A DNA stretch of 64,000 nucleotides from Rhizobium etli CFN 42 (GTDB lineage: Bacteria > Pseudomonadota > Alphaproteobacteria > Rhizobiales > Rhizobiaceae): NCBI RefSeq assembly GCF_000092045.1, contig NC_007761.1:313001-377000 (forward strand), written 5' to 3'. A model generated the notes under the pieces. It made no database searches, was not told the origin of the DNA, and worked only from the letters and a program-made list of their open reading frames with translations. A program made the position numbers and the translations under genes. Of the stretch, positions 55,411 through 64,000 are shown in pieces; within the stretch, counting starts at the first letter, position 1, and the number at the start of each line of letters is the position of its first letter.

Positions 55411-56184
55411 ATGGCCTACGAGACCCTGATCGTCGAAACCCGAGGCAATGTCGGCCTCGTCACGCTGAATCGCCCGCAGGCGCTGAACGCATTGAATTCC
55501 ACCGTCCTGAAGGAGTTGAAGGCGGCCTACGCCGCGTTCCACGCCGACGAGGCGATCGGCGCCATCGTCATCACCGGCTCCGAACGCGCCTTTGCCGCCG
55601 GCGCCGATATCAAGGAGATGCAGTCGCTCCAGTTCGCCGACATCTATAAGAGTGACTTCATCAGCGGCTGGGACGACATTGCCAAGGCGCGCAAGCCGGT
55701 CATCGCCGCCGTCAGCGGCTTTGCCCTCGGCGGCGGCTGCGAGCTCGCCATGATGTGCGATTTCATCATCGCCTCGGAGACGGCGAAGTTCGGCCAGCCG
55801 GAAATCACCCTCGGCGTCATCCCCGGCATGGGCGGCTCGCAGCGGCTGACGCGCGCCGTCGGCAAGGCGAAGGCGATGGATCTTGTCCTGACCGGCCGGA
55901 TGATGGATGCGGCTGAAGCCGAACGATCGGGACTCGTTTCGCGTGTGGTGGCGCCCGAGCGTCTTCTCGACGAGGCGCTTGCCGCGGCCGAAAAGATCGC
56001 CTCGCTTTCGCAGCCCTCCGTCATGATGGCCAAGGAGGCGGTCAACCGCGCCTTCGAGACGACGCTGGAGGAAGGGTTACGGTTCGAACGCCGCCTGTTT
56101 CATAGTCTCTTTGCCACGGACGATCAGAAAGAAGGCATGGCGGCCTTCGTCGAGAAGCGCAAACCTGCCTTTAAGCACCGTTGA
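55411..56184 (+). CDS. Enoyl-CoA hydratase
   Basis: A 257-residue crotonase that hydrates trans-2-enoyl-CoA in beta-oxidation. The oxyanion-hole strands [10 protein letters not shown] near residue 68 and [19 protein letters not shown] near residue 105 and the two catalytic acids ([11 protein letters not shown]lu; [16 protein letters not shown]lu) are all in place. It begins [20 protein letters not shown] with GGGAGACC just before the ATG. The short spacing after mutM suggests cotranscription; this gene order with rpsT and dnaA is typical of Rhizobiaceae. Confidence 0.93.
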   Translation: MAYETLIVETRGNVGLVTLNRPQALNALNSTVLKELKAAYAAFHADEAIGAIVITGSERAFAAGADIKEMQSLQFADIYKSDFISGWDDIAKARKPVIAAVSGFALGGGCELAMMCDFIIASETAKFGQPEITLGVIPGMGGSQRLTRAVGKAKAMDLVLTGRMMDAAEAERSGLVSRVVAPERLLDEALAAAEKIASLSQPSVMMAKEAVNRAFETTLEEGLRFERRLFHSLFATDDQKEGMAAFVEKRKPAFKHR

Positions 56185-56375
56185 ATGCTTTTCGGCGCTT
56201 GCCGCCGGAAAGCTTGAAAATCCGCGTTGACGTGGGCCGGCTTTAAGGTTATATGCCCGCCCACGGTTCGGAAAGCCGCTCTGGTTTTCCGCGATTGCTC
56301 CCGCATTGCTGGATTTGGTGGCCGCAGGGCCCGCGGTAATGGCGGAGTTTGTTCGAATTCTTGAGAGAGGCATCC

Positions 56376-56654
56376 ATGGCCAATACAACTTCGGCGAAAA
56401 AAGCGACCCGCAAGATCGCCCGCCGTACCGACGTCAATAAGGCTCGTCGCTCGCGCGTTCGTACTTTCGTTCGCCAGGTCGAAGAGGCCATCGCATCCGG
56501 TGACGCCGACAAGGCGAAGGCGGCTTTCCTGGCCGCTCAGCCGGAACTCGCCCGCGCCGCCAGCAAGGGCGTGCTGCACTCCAACACGGCATCGCGCAAG
56601 GTCTCTCGCCTAGCCGCTCGTGTGAAGGCTCTTTCGGTCTCGCCGACCGCGTAA
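56376..56654 (+). CDS. rpsT: 30S ribosomal protein S20
   Basis: Binds 16S rRNA in the 30S subunit. The 92-residue, strongly basic helical protein starts [20 protein letters not shown] and contains [19 protein letters not shown] and [20 protein letters not shown], all standard for S20. A GAGAGAGG ribosome binding site precedes the ATG; a longer GTG-started frame is rejected. The gene ends with a good terminator. Confidence 0.97.
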   Translation: MANTTSAKKATRKIARRTDVNKARRSRVRTFVRQVEEAIASGDADKAKAAFLAAQPELARAASKGVLHSNTASRKVSRLAARVKALSVSPTA

Positions 56655-56684
56655 TACTCCATTAACGACCTCCTCGTTATGATT

Positions 56685-56710
56685 AGCCCGGTAATTTTGC
56701 CGGGCTTTTT
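56685..56710 (+). terminator. rpsT transcription terminator
   Basis: Stem AGCCCGG / CCGGGCT with an eight-base AT-rich loop (TAATTTTG), followed by TTTTT, about 30 bases after the rpsT stop. Canonical intrinsic terminator. Confidence 0.88.
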
Positions 56711-57493
56711 CGATTCCGCTGAGGAGCGTCCTTCATGGTTAATGGCACGACTGTTTCGTGTCAGAGCCATGACAGGAAAAAGCATTAAAAAACAATGGCT
56801 TGCGCAAGGATGCTTTCCCATTCCGCGACTCTGGCCAAACCTTTGGGGATCACGTCCGAGTCAAGAAGATTTTTATTTTTTTTCTTTCTTTGCGTGTCAA
56901 AATAGCCCGAACGGGGAATCTCTTTGATTCAACTGCGATTCTTTTTTGACGCTGGTGTGACGCCCGAAAAGGGCGGGCCGAGTCAATGGCCGCATCTTAA
57001 TTTTGCGTAAAATTCATCGTTGATCTTGCCATTTGATCCTGCCTAAATGGCGTCCAACAGAGGGCGCGGACATCACCTGCAGAGTTCGGTCTTAACTGCC
57101 ACGTCGGCAGGGCGATACGTTTGTGCCATCTGTTACGGAGCCTTGCGCTTCCGTTTTTTCAAGCACTTGACGGATTTGGGCCGTAACGTGGCTGTTACGG
57201 GGCAGGGATGTTTTGTGCCTATGGCAACCACACGTTTAACGTGAGGATGCTGGATAGGGATAGTAATATTGCGTTCGGGCTGGTCGGCCGAAAACGAGGA
57301 TTGACCGACAAGCCTGGCACCGAAAGCCGATGAAGGCGCCGCATGAATGCGGTACCTGCAACGAGCTTCCGTGCCGTGTTTGAGTGAACCGGCAGGCGAG
57401 TGGCTTCATGAGGATGCCGCCAGCCCGTCAAAGCGGGGAATGATCGGGCGGCTGTTTAGCGGAGGCCGCCCGGTGGAATTGAAAGGCGGCATT
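56711..57493 (+). promoter_or_regulatory. dnaA upstream regulatory region with clustered GANTC sites
   Basis: About 780 bases without a supportable gene. Six GANTC sequences (CcrM methylation sites) lie at 56712, 56827, 56858, 56926, 56937 and 56980, all within 273 bases, against about one expected by chance. The region is less GC-rich, with a T-rich block at about 56870-56890. No DnaA box of the TTATNCACA form was seen, so it is the promoter region of dnaA and not an origin. In Caulobacter, dnaA transcription depends on methylation of such sites. Confidence 0.55.
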
Positions 57494-59044
57494 ATGCAGA
57501 TGAATACGATGATGGCGGGCGGGCTCGACAATGGGGATGCGGCACCGCAGGCGTTCGGCTCCATTCGCCAGGAAGTGGGGGAAGCAAAGGCGGAAATGAA
57601 GCAGAGCATTTTGTTTGAGCGCGTCAGCGCGCGCTTGAAGGCCCAGGTCGGTCCTGACGTCTATGCCAGCTGGTTTGCCAGGTTGAAGCTGCATTCGGTA
57701 TCGAAGAGCGTTGTTCGCCTGTCAGTTCCCACGACCTTCCTGAAGTCGTGGATCAACAATCGTTATCTCGACCTTATCACCGGTCTGTTCCAGGCCGAAG
57801 ATCCGGAAATCATGAAGATCGAAATCCTCGTGCGCACGGCAACGCGCAGCGGCATGAAGGCCGCCGACGAGGTGGTCCAGCCTGAGCCCGCTGCTCCCGC
57901 GCAGATGCGCCGTCCGCCGAGCGCCCAGCCGGCTGGCCAGGCCGTCCAGCAGGCGGTTTCGGCCGTTGCCGCCGCAAGGCCCGCAAGCCTCGGCACGCCG
58001 CTCTTCGGCTCGCCGCTCGACAGCCGCTTCACCTTTGATACCTTCGTGGAAGGCAGCTCGAACCGCGTCGCGCTTGCGGCTGCCAAGACAATCGCGGAAG
58101 TCGGCTCCGGCGCCGTGCGCTTCAATCCGCTCTTCGTCCATTCGACGGTGGGCCTCGGCAAGACCCATCTTCTGCAGGCGATCGCCAATGCGGCGGTGCA
58201 GAACCCGCGGGCTCTGCGCGTCGTCTATCTGACGGCGGAATATTTCATGTGGCGCTTCGCCACGGCGATCCGCGACAACGACGCGCTGACGCTGAAGGAT
58301 TCATTGCGCAACATCGATCTCTTAATCATCGACGACATGCAGTTCCTGCAGGGCAAGATGATCCAGCACGAATTCTGCCATCTCCTGAATATGCTGCTCG
58401 ACAGCGCCAAGCAGGTCGTCGTCGCCGCCGACCGGGCGCCATGGGAGCTGGAGTCGCTCGATCCCCGCGTCCGCTCGCGCCTGCAGGGCGGTGTGGCGAT
58501 CGAACTCGACGCGCCGGATTACGAAATGCGCCTCGAAATCCTCAAGCGGCGCCTGGCCGCGGCCCGGCTTGAGGATCCGTCCCTCGAAATTCCGGCCGAT
58601 CTGCTTCAGCACGTCGCCCGCAACATCACGGCCAGCGGCCGCGAACTCGAAGGCGCCTTCAACCAGCTGATCTTCCGCCGCTCCTTCGAGCCGAACCTGT
58701 CGATCGAGCGCGTCGACGAATTGCTCGCCCATCTTGTTGGTTCGGGCGAACCGCGCCGTGTACGCATCGAGGATATCCAGCGCATCGTCGCCCGGCATTA
58801 CAACGTCTCGCGCCAGGAACTGGTCTCCAATCGCCGCACCCGCGTCATCGTCAAGCCGCGCCAGATCGCCATGTATCTGTCGAAGACGCTGACGCCGCGC
58901 TCCTTCCCCGAGATCGGCCGCCGTTTCGGCGGGCGTGATCACACGACCGTGCTGCACGCCGTGCGCAAGATCGAGGAGCTGATATCGGGAGACACCAAGC
59001 TTTCGCACGAAATCGAGCTGCTGAAGCGGCTGATCAACGAATAA
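57494..59044 (+). CDS. dnaA: Chromosomal replication initiator DnaA
   Basis: Binds DnaA boxes at the origin and opens it in the ATP form. The 516-residue protein shows domain I ([22 protein letters not shown] from about residue 35), a Pro/Ala-rich linker, the AAA+ domain with Walker [14 protein letters not shown] near residue 218 and Walker [14 protein letters not shown] near residue 275, and the DNA-binding domain IV with the signature [16 protein letters not shown] near residue 479. The ATG at 57494 is preceded by GAAAGGCGG; starts further upstream add a non-family tail, and an ATG about 100 bases downstream is an alternative. Confidence 0.96.
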   Translation: MQMNTMMAGGLDNGDAAPQAFGSIRQEVGEAKAEMKQSILFERVSARLKAQVGPDVYASWFARLKLHSVSKSVVRLSVPTTFLKSWINNRYLDLITGLFQAEDPEIMKIEILVRTATRSGMKAADEVVQPEPAAPAQMRRPPSAQPAGQAVQQAVSAVAAARPASLGTPLFGSPLDSRFTFDTFVEGSSNRVALAAAKTIAEVGSGAVRFNPLFVHSTVGLGKTHLLQAIANAAVQNPRALRVVYLTAEYFMWRFATAIRDNDALTLKDSLRNIDLLIIDDMQFLQGKMIQHEFCHLLNMLLDSAKQVVVAADRAPWELESLDPRVRSRLQGGVAIELDAPDYEMRLEILKRRLAAARLEDPSLEIPADLLQHVARNITASGRELEGAFNQLIFRRSFEPNLSIERVDELLAHLVGSGEPRRVRIEDIQRIVARHYNVSRQELVSNRRTRVIVKPRQIAMYLSKTLTPRSFPEIGRRFGGRDHTTVLHAVRKIEELISGDTKLSHEIELLKRLINE

Positions 59045-59068
59045 GTGGTGGATTTTCGACGAATTCGT

Positions 59069-59095
59069 CGGCCGGAAACAATTCCGGCCGTTTTT
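59069..59095 (+). terminator. dnaA transcription terminator
   Basis: Nine-base perfect stem CGGCCGGAA / TTCCGGCCG with a four-base loop (ACAA) and TTTTT directly after, 25 bases beyond the dnaA stop. Canonical intrinsic terminator. Confidence 0.92.
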
Positions 59096-59205
59096 CTTTA
59101 TAAGCTTTTTACTCTATACCTCCGCCCATTCCTTGCACGTCCGATCTGAAGCGGCGCGCATCGAACAAAATGAAAGCGCCGAAGCGGGCGCGTGGGAGGA
59201 TTTGC

Positions 59206-60288
59206 ATGAGTTTCAAAAGGATCGCCGTTCTCGGCCTGGGCAAGGTCGGACGGCTGGCGGCGACGCTGTTGCATGAAGGCGGCTTCGAGGTCATCGGCGT
59301 CGATGCGCAATTGCCGCTGGGCGACTTGCCCTTCAAGTGCCGCGCCGGCGATATTTCCGACGCCGAGGTGATCGGCGAGCTGCTCTCCACCGTCGAGGCG
59401 GTGCTCTCCTGCCTACCCTATCACCTCAACATCGAACTGGCCCGCGCCGCCCATCTTGCCGGCATCCATTATTTCGATCTGACTGAAGACGTCCCCACCA
59501 CCAATTTCATCATCGAACTGTCGAAGACGGCCCGCGGGCTAATGGCGCCGCAATGCGGCCTGGCGCCGGGTTTCGTCGGCATCGTCGGCGCAAGCCTTGC
59601 CGACGGCTTCGAGCGCTGCCGCTCGATCCGCATGCGCGTCGGCGCCCTGCCGCAGCATCCGACCGGCCTTCTCGGCTATGCCTTCAACTGGTCGCCGGAG
59701 GGCGTCGTCAACGAATATCTGAACGATTGCGAGGTCATCGAGGGCGGTGTGCGCAAGCTGGTCTCGCCGATGGAATGGCACGAGACGGTCTATGTCGGCG
59801 GCGTCAAACTCGAAGCCTTCACCACCTCGGGCGGCCTCGGCACCATGTGCGACACCATGCTCGGCAAGATCGACAATCTCGACTACAAGACCATGCGTTA
59901 CCCCGGGCATATGGAGCTGATGAACTTCTTCTTCCATGAGCTCCTGATGCGCGACAAGCGTATGCTCGCCGGCGAGATTCTGACCAATGCCAAGCCACCC
60001 GTCGAAGACGACGTCGTATATGTCCATGTCGCCGCGGAAGGGACGGAGAACGGCAGCCTGCGCCGCAAGGAATTCGTGCGCGCCTATTACCCGATCGAAA
60101 TCGCCGGCGCCCGCCGCACGGCAATTGCCTGGACGACCTCGGCATCCGTCGTCGCAGTCATCGAGATGGTCCGCGACGGCTTGCTGCCGGCGACCGGCTT
60201 CCTGCACCAGGAGCATATTCCGCTGGAGATGTTCCTGAAGACGCCGACCGGCAGCCTGTTCAAGGCGGGCGCCACCAGCCACAGGTGA
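59206..60288 (+). CDS. Saccharopine dehydrogenase-like NAD(P)-binding protein
   Basis: A 360-residue protein with an N-terminal Rossmann fold (IAVLGLGKVGRLAATLLHEGG at residues 6-26) and the Sacchrp_dh-type substrate domain (CGLAPGFVGIVGASLADGF near residue 124). Members convert or reduce amino-acid imines; this one could act in lysine degradation, but the substrate is not fixed by sequence. GGGAGGA ends seven bases before the ATG and decides the start. It is an independent unit between the dnaA terminator and the convergent hemW. An inverted repeat GCGCGGCG...CGCCGCGC (60301-60326) lies in the gap and may end both transcripts. Confidence 0.85.
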   Translation: MSFKRIAVLGLGKVGRLAATLLHEGGFEVIGVDAQLPLGDLPFKCRAGDISDAEVIGELLSTVEAVLSCLPYHLNIELARAAHLAGIHYFDLTEDVPTTNFIIELSKTARGLMAPQCGLAPGFVGIVGASLADGFERCRSIRMRVGALPQHPTGLLGYAFNWSPEGVVNEYLNDCEVIEGGVRKLVSPMEWHETVYVGGVKLEAFTTSGGLGTMCDTMLGKIDNLDYKTMRYPGHMELMNFFFHELLMRDKRMLAGEILTNAKPPVEDDVVYVHVAAEGTENGSLRRKEFVRAYYPIEIAGARRTAIAWTTSASVVAVIEMVRDGLLPATGFLHQEHIPLEMFLKTPTGSLFKAGATSHR

Positions 60289-60351
60289 GAATGGGTTTCG
60301 GGCGCGGCGGTAAGGTCATCGCCGCGCTGGAAATAGTCCGTTGTCTTGATG

Positions 60352-61554
60352 TCAGCAGGCGAGATCGGCGACGACGGAATCGAGGATCAGCATGCCGGCC
60401 GATGTGCAGCGCAGCCGTGAATTGCCGATCCGTTCGATGAATTTGTGTTCGAGCAGGAATTCCTCGCGCTTCGGGTCGAGTTCGCGCCCGGAAAGCTGCT
60501 GCCAGCGGGCGAGATCGACGCCTTCCCTCAGCCGCAGTCCCATCAGCAGCAACTCGTCCGACTGTTCCTCGAAGCCGAGCCGCTCCTCATCGAGAATGCC
60601 GTGGCCGTCGCGCTCGACCATCTCGAGCCAAGCTTCCGGCTTGCGCTCAGTCGCCGTCGCGAGCTTCTCATGCCCGCGCGTCAGCCTGCCGTGTGCGCCC
60701 GGGCCGATGCCGGCATAATCGCCGTAACGCCAGTAGGTCAGGTTATGGCGGCTTTCGGCACCAGGCCGGGCATGGTTGGAGACCTCATAGGCGGGCATGC
60801 CCTCACGCGCCGTGATCTCCTGCGTTGCCTCGTAGAGCAGGGCCGATTGTTCGCCGTCCGGCACGATCAGCTTGCCTGATTTGTGCAGACCGAAGAAGGG
60901 TGTGCCTTCCTCGATGGTCAGCTGATAGAGCGACAGATGGTCGACCGCATAGGAGATCGCTTCCTTCAGTTCCTTTTCCCATTCGTCGACCGTCTGGTCC
61001 GGCCGGGCATAGATGAGGTCGAAGGACATGCGCGGGAAGATCTCGCGCGCCAGCCGGATCGCCTTCAGCGCGTCGGCGACGTCATGCAGCCGGCCGAGGA
61101 ATTTCAAATCGCGATCGTTCAGCGCCTGCACGCCGAGCGAGACCCGGTTGACGCCGGCCGCCCGGTAGCCGCGAAACCGTTCGGCCTCGACGCTCGAAGG
61201 GTTGGCCTCCATGGTGATTTCGATGCCGGCGGGCACATGCCAATGCCGTGCGATGCCATCGAGAATGGCAGAAACCGTTTCCGGCTTCATCAGCGACGGC
61301 GTGCCGCCGCCGAGGAAGATGCTCGTCACCGTCTTCGGTCCGCTCATCGCCCGGACCGCCGCCATCTCCTTCAGAAAAGCGGCGGCAAAGCGCTCCTGAT
61401 CCACCGGTTGATGGCGCACATGACTGTTGAAGTCGCAGTAGGGACACTTCGCCGCGCAGAAGGGCCAATGCACATAGACGCCGAAGCCGGGCTCGCCGGT
61501 ATCGGGCAGGAGCGCCGCATCGCGCGAAAGGCTTGGCGTGTCGAAATGGCCCAC
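60352..61554 (-). CDS. hemW: Radical SAM heme chaperone HemW
   Basis: A 400-residue radical SAM protein once named as oxygen-independent coproporphyrinogen oxidase; it carries the cluster motif CAAKCPYCDF (C-x3-C-x2-C followed by x-Phe and not x-Cys, the HemW and not HemN type) near residue 30, the SAM-binding IFLGGGTPSLM near residue 73 and the HemW-specific C-terminal winged domain. HemW delivers heme to respiratory enzymes. The likely start is a GTG at 61554, seven bases after the rdgB stop, with GGAGG about 12 bases upstream; further upstream codons lie within rdgB. Confidence 0.92.
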   Translation of the reverse strand: MGHFDTPSLSRDAALLPDTGEPGFGVYVHWPFCAAKCPYCDFNSHVRHQPVDQERFAAAFLKEMAAVRAMSGPKTVTSIFLGGGTPSLMKPETVSAILDGIARHWHVPAGIEITMEANPSSVEAERFRGYRAAGVNRVSLGVQALNDRDLKFLGRLHDVADALKAIRLAREIFPRMSFDLIYARPDQTVDEWEKELKEAISYAVDHLSLYQLTIEEGTPFFGLHKSGKLIVPDGEQSALLYEATQEITAREGMPAYEVSNHARPGAESRHNLTYWRYGDYAGIGPGAHGRLTRGHEKLATATERKPEAWLEMVERDGHGILDEERLGFEEQSDELLLMGLRLREGVDLARWQQLSGRELDPKREEFLLEHKFIERIGNSRLRCTSAGMLILDSVVADLAC

Positions 61555-61561
61555 GTCCGAC

Positions 61562-62206
61562 TTATGCCTCCAGGCAGGTTTCGACGAAAAGTTTGAAGGC
61601 ACGGGCCCGGTGCGACAGCGCCTGCGGCTTGCCGACATTCCAGCCGTGTTTCTCCTCGCCGCTCATTTCTCCGAAGGTGACGGCATAACCCTCGGGCTGG
61701 AAAACCGGATCATAGCCGAAGCCCTGGGTGCCGCGCGGCGGCCAGACGACATGGCCTTCCACCTCGCCGCGGAAAAGCTCGGTATGCCCGTCCGGCCAGG
61801 CAAGGCAGAGCACGCTGACGAAACGCGCCCCGCGCTGTTCCGGCGTCGTGGCGCCGGCTTCCTGCAGCGCCTTTTCCACCTTGGCCATCGCCATGTCGAA
61901 ATCGCGCGTGCCGTCCGCCTTCTCCGCCCAGTTGGCGGTGTAGACGCCGGGATCGCCGCCGAGCGCGTCGACCACCAGGCCGGAATCATCCGAAAGCGCC
62001 GGCATGCCGGCGGCATTGGCCGAGGCGACCGCCTTGATCGTCGCATTCTCCTCGAAGCTCGTGCCGGTTTCGTCAGGTTCCACGAAATTCAGTTCGGCCG
62101 CGGATTTGGCGGTGAAGCCGAGCGGCCCGATCAATTCCTGTATCTCGCGGATCTTGCCGGCATTGTGGCTGGCGACGACGATGGTTTTGGTTTCGAGCTT
62201 GCGCAT
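61562..62206 (-). CDS. rdgB: XTP/dITP diphosphatase (Ham1/RdgB)
   Basis: Hydrolyses non-canonical purine nucleotides (dITP, XTP) to monophosphates and so protects DNA. The 214-residue protein has the substrate-binding start [18 protein letters not shown] at residues 9-26, [13 protein letters not shown] near residue 48, [19 protein letters not shown] near residue 75 and [13 protein letters not shown] near residue 160. It abuts the VOC gene with no gap and is followed by hemW. Confidence 0.95.
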   Translation of the reverse strand: MRKLETKTIVVASHNAGKIREIQELIGPLGFTAKSAAELNFVEPDETGTSFEENATIKAVASANAAGMPALSDDSGLVVDALGGDPGVYTANWAEKADGTRDFDMAMAKVEKALQEAGATTPEQRGARFVSVLCLAWPDGHTELFRGEVEGHVVWPPRGTQGFGYDPVFQPEGYAVTFGEMSGEEKHGWNVGKPQALSHRARAFKLFVETCLEA

Positions 62207-62632
62207 TCAGATATCCTGTTCGATGCCCCAGATTTTTGCCTCCGCGCATTCCAGACTGTTGCCGGCAGGGTCGCGGAAATAGATTGAGCGGCCGCCGTTT
62301 GGCCAGTGCACCTCGGATTCGATCGCGACACCCGCCGCCTTCAACTGTTCGGCCATCGCATCGATATTGCGACCGGACACCTGGAAACAGGCATGGCCTT
62401 GCCCGGTCGTGCCGTGTGGCGGCACCTGCAGTGCGTCGGGTGGCGGCGGCTTTATCGTTTCCTCTGGGTTGAAGATGAGGAGAACGCCGGGGCCACAGCG
62501 GAAGAAGACATGCCGGTTGCCGGCGCGGGTGATCTTTTCAAGCCCGAGAACGCCCTCGTAGAACGTCTCGGCCTGATCGAGATCGCGCGCATAGAGCGCC
62601 GTTTCCAGCATGCCTTCCAGCATGGCGTTCAT
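62207..62632 (-). CDS. VOC superfamily (glyoxalase-like) protein
   Basis: A 141-residue VOC-fold protein: [20 protein letters not shown] at residues 12-31, [15 protein letters not shown] near residue 79 and [19 protein letters not shown] near the end, giving the typical His/Glu metal pair. Substrate unknown. It overlaps the rph end by four bases (ATGA) and directly precedes rdgB, so it belongs to the rph-VOC-rdgB-hemW operon. Confidence 0.88.
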   Translation of the reverse strand: MNAMLEGMLETALYARDLDQAETFYEGVLGLEKITRAGNRHVFFRCGPGVLLIFNPEETIKPPPPDALQVPPHGTTGQGHACFQVSGRNIDAMAEQLKAAGVAIESEVHWPNGGRSIYFRDPAGNSLECAEAKIWGIEQDI

Positions 62633-63348
62633 CCCGCGATGGCCTGTTTCTGCAGGGCGACGAGTTCGCCGATGCCGTTCTTGGCAAGTCGCATCAGCGA
62701 GCTGAATTCCTCTTCGCTGAACGGCGTGCCTTCGGCCGTGCCCTGGATTTCGACGATGCCGCCGGCGCCGGTCATGACGAAGTTCGCATCGGTCTCGGCT
62801 GAGGAATCCTCGAGGTAGTCGAGATCGATCACCGCCTGGTTGGCGAAGACGCCGCAGGAGATAGCGGCGACGTGATCCTTGAGCACCCGGTCGACCTTGA
62901 TCATGTTGCGGCTTTCCATCCATTTCAGACAGTCGTAAAGCGCGATCCAGCCGCCGGTGATCGAGGCCGTCCGTGTGCCGCCATCGGCCTGGATGACGTC
63001 GCAATCGAGCGTGATCTGCTTTTCGCCGAGCGCCTGCAGGTCGACGACGGCGCGCAGCGACCGGCCGATCAGCCGTTGGATTTCCTGCGTGCGGCCACCC
63101 TGCTTGCCGGCGGCGGCCTCGCGCTTCATGCGCTCGCCGGTCGCCCGCGGCAGCATGCCGTATTCGGCCGTCACCCAGCCCTTGCCGGTATTGCGCAGCC
63201 ACGGCGGCGTCTTTTCCTCGAGGCTTGCGGTGCAAAGCACGTGCGTATCGCCGAATTTCACCAGGCAGGAGCCTTCCGCATGCTTGGAAAAATTGCGCTC
63301 GAACGAGACCTTGCGCATCTGGTCGGTTTTTCTGCCTGAAGGCCGCAT
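62629..63348 (-). CDS. rph: Ribonuclease PH
   Basis: Phosphorolytic 3'-5' exoribonuclease that trims tRNA 3' ends. The 239-residue protein has the RPH pattern throughout: [18 protein letters not shown] near residue 22, [18 protein letters not shown] near residue 58, [25 protein letters not shown] block near residue 95 and the metal-binding [17 protein letters not shown] near residue 177. It heads the minus-strand operon; hrcA is divergent 127 bases away, the usual arrangement in alphaproteobacteria. Confidence 0.96.
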   Translation of the reverse strand: MRPSGRKTDQMRKVSFERNFSKHAEGSCLVKFGDTHVLCTASLEEKTPPWLRNTGKGWVTAEYGMLPRATGERMKREAAAGKQGGRTQEIQRLIGRSLRAVVDLQALGEKQITLDCDVIQADGGTRTASITGGWIALYDCLKWMESRNMIKVDRVLKDHVAAISCGVFANQAVIDLDYLEDSSAETDANFVMTGAGGIVEIQGTAEGTPFSEEEFSSLMRLAKNGIGELVALQKQAIAG

Positions 63349-63475
63349 TCTTATTCTCCTGGAGTTGTTGACCGCTTCTACGATTGGCGGCGCCTATTTG
63401 CAAATTCCCTTTTGCCACGGGTGCGAGTTTGACTATATTTTCGAAAGCATCATCAGCGTGGGTTCGAAAAGGTTC

Positions 63476-64000
63476 ATGGGCATCAGGTCGACGTCGGTTT
63501 CGGATGCCGTTGCTGCACTGGACGAGCGCTCCAGGGAAATTTTCCGCCGCATCGTCGAAGGTTATCTCGAAAGCGGCGAGCCGCTCGGCTCGCGCAATCT
63601 GTCGCGCCTTTTGCCGATGTCGCTCTCGCCGGCCTCGGTGCGCAACGTCATGAGCGATCTCGAAGAACTCGGCCTCATTTACTCCCCGCATGTCAGCGCC
63701 GGCCGGCTGCCGACCCAGATCGGCCTGCGCTTCTTCGTCGATGCCTTCATGCAGATCGGCGATCTCTCCGCCGAGGACCGCGCCAATATCGACCGCCAGG
63801 TGCGGGCCGAAAGCGGCGGCAACCCGGTGGAATCGATGATGAACGAGGCCAGCCGCATGCTGTCGGGCATTTCGCGCGGCGCCGGCCTCGTCATCACCTC
63901 GAAAAGCGATCCGGTGCTGAAGCATGTCGAGTTCATCCGGCTGGAGCCGACAAAGGCGCTCGCCGTGCTCGTCGGCGATCACGACCAGGTGGAAAACCGT
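63476..64000 (+). CDS. hrcA: Heat-inducible transcription repressor HrcA (partial)
   Basis: The first 175 codons; the gene runs off the right edge. HrcA represses groESL and related heat-shock genes through CIRCE elements and needs GroEL for activity. The visible part holds the N-terminal winged helix: [20 protein letters not shown] near residue 18, [19 protein letters not shown] near residue 50 and the signature [19 protein letters not shown] near residue 70. A CTATAT -10 candidate is present at about 63433. No CIRCE element was seen in the gap with rph. Confidence 0.95.
   Translation, partial: MGIRSTSVSDAVAALDERSREIFRRIVEGYLESGEPLGSRNLSRLLPMSLSPASVRNVMSDLEELGLIYSPHVSAGRLPTQIGLRFFVDAFMQIGDLSAEDRANIDRQVRAESGGNPVESMMNEASRMLSGISRGAGLVITSKSDPVLKHVEFIRLEPTKALAVLVGDHDQVENR

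Noticed and set aside
56711..57493. Chromosomal replication origin next to dnaA
   Set aside because: No TTATNCACA-type boxes or AT-rich unwinding repeats could be found, dnaN is 45 kb away, and in Rhizobiales the origin normally lies near hemE and not dnaA.

Overview
The window is a GC-rich alphaproteobacterial chromosome segment, almost certainly from Rhizobium (R. etli / R. leguminosarum group). The evidence is the gene order (dnaN next to a PmtA-type methyltransferase, pyrF and rsmI-yraN-gshB; ubiB-ubiE / mutM-enoyl-CoA hydratase-rpsT-dnaA; hemW-rdgB-rph / hrcA), the rhizobial palindromic mosaic repeats, and GANTC (CcrM) sites in front of dnaA. Most of it is conserved core chromosome; both ends are cut inside genes.

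Layout. 1-5.2 kb (minus): a partial exported protein, an RsmB-family rRNA methyltransferase, a short RlpA-like protein, and a GST-queG-SDR operon. 5.4-11.2 kb: uppP, a candidate small RNA and a small exported protein, then an NDUFA9-like epimerase, DUF1330, pyrF, a degenerate histidine phosphatase, pmtA and DUF72. 11.2-17.2 kb: dnaN, and divergently rsmI-yraN, a cupin gene, gshB and a YifB/ComM ATPase. 17.5-24.5 kb: an isolated HEPN-like gene, cysK, LysE and EamA exporters with an Lrp/AsnC regulator, GNAT-dut, prfC.

24.5-34 kb is an accessory island. It holds an acyltransferase, a type I secretion pair (HlyD adaptor plus ABC transporter) and a 1185-residue repeat protein that is its likely substrate. 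Broken genes lie around it: an hlyD fragment and two DUF1236 genes, each of the latter with an apparent one-base deletion. The promoter region of the large protein carries three iterated sites of NarL/DosR type. 34-44.3 kb: GFA protein, S10 peptidase, a MFS transporter with a FadR-type regulator that starts beside a perfect 41-bp palindrome, a 23-codon ORF with a good ribosome binding site, class II amidotransferase, coaBC, SDR/LysR pair, MFS and VOC genes.

44.3-51.9 kb is the most interesting block: a six-gene minus-strand cluster of a HAL-family lyase without the MIO triad, a hydantoinase-type amidohydrolase, an M20 carbamoylase, a DUF917 protein, a TfoX-like protein and a urocanase-family enzyme with an altered active-site loop. 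HutI, HutG and HutC are absent. The set fits, enzyme for enzyme, the five-step bacterial conversion of ergothioneine to glutamate (loss of trimethylamine, hydration, desulfuration, ring opening, decarbamoylation). 52-64 kb returns to core genes: ubiB, ubiE, mutM, enoyl-CoA hydratase, rpsT, dnaA, a saccharopine-dehydrogenase-like protein, hemW-rdgB-VOC-rph and the start of hrcA.

Three palindromic mosaic repeats (39.3, 42.6 and 50.2 kb) each overlap the stop codon of a neighbouring gene. No tRNA, rRNA, CRISPR array, insertion sequence or chromosomal replication origin was seen.
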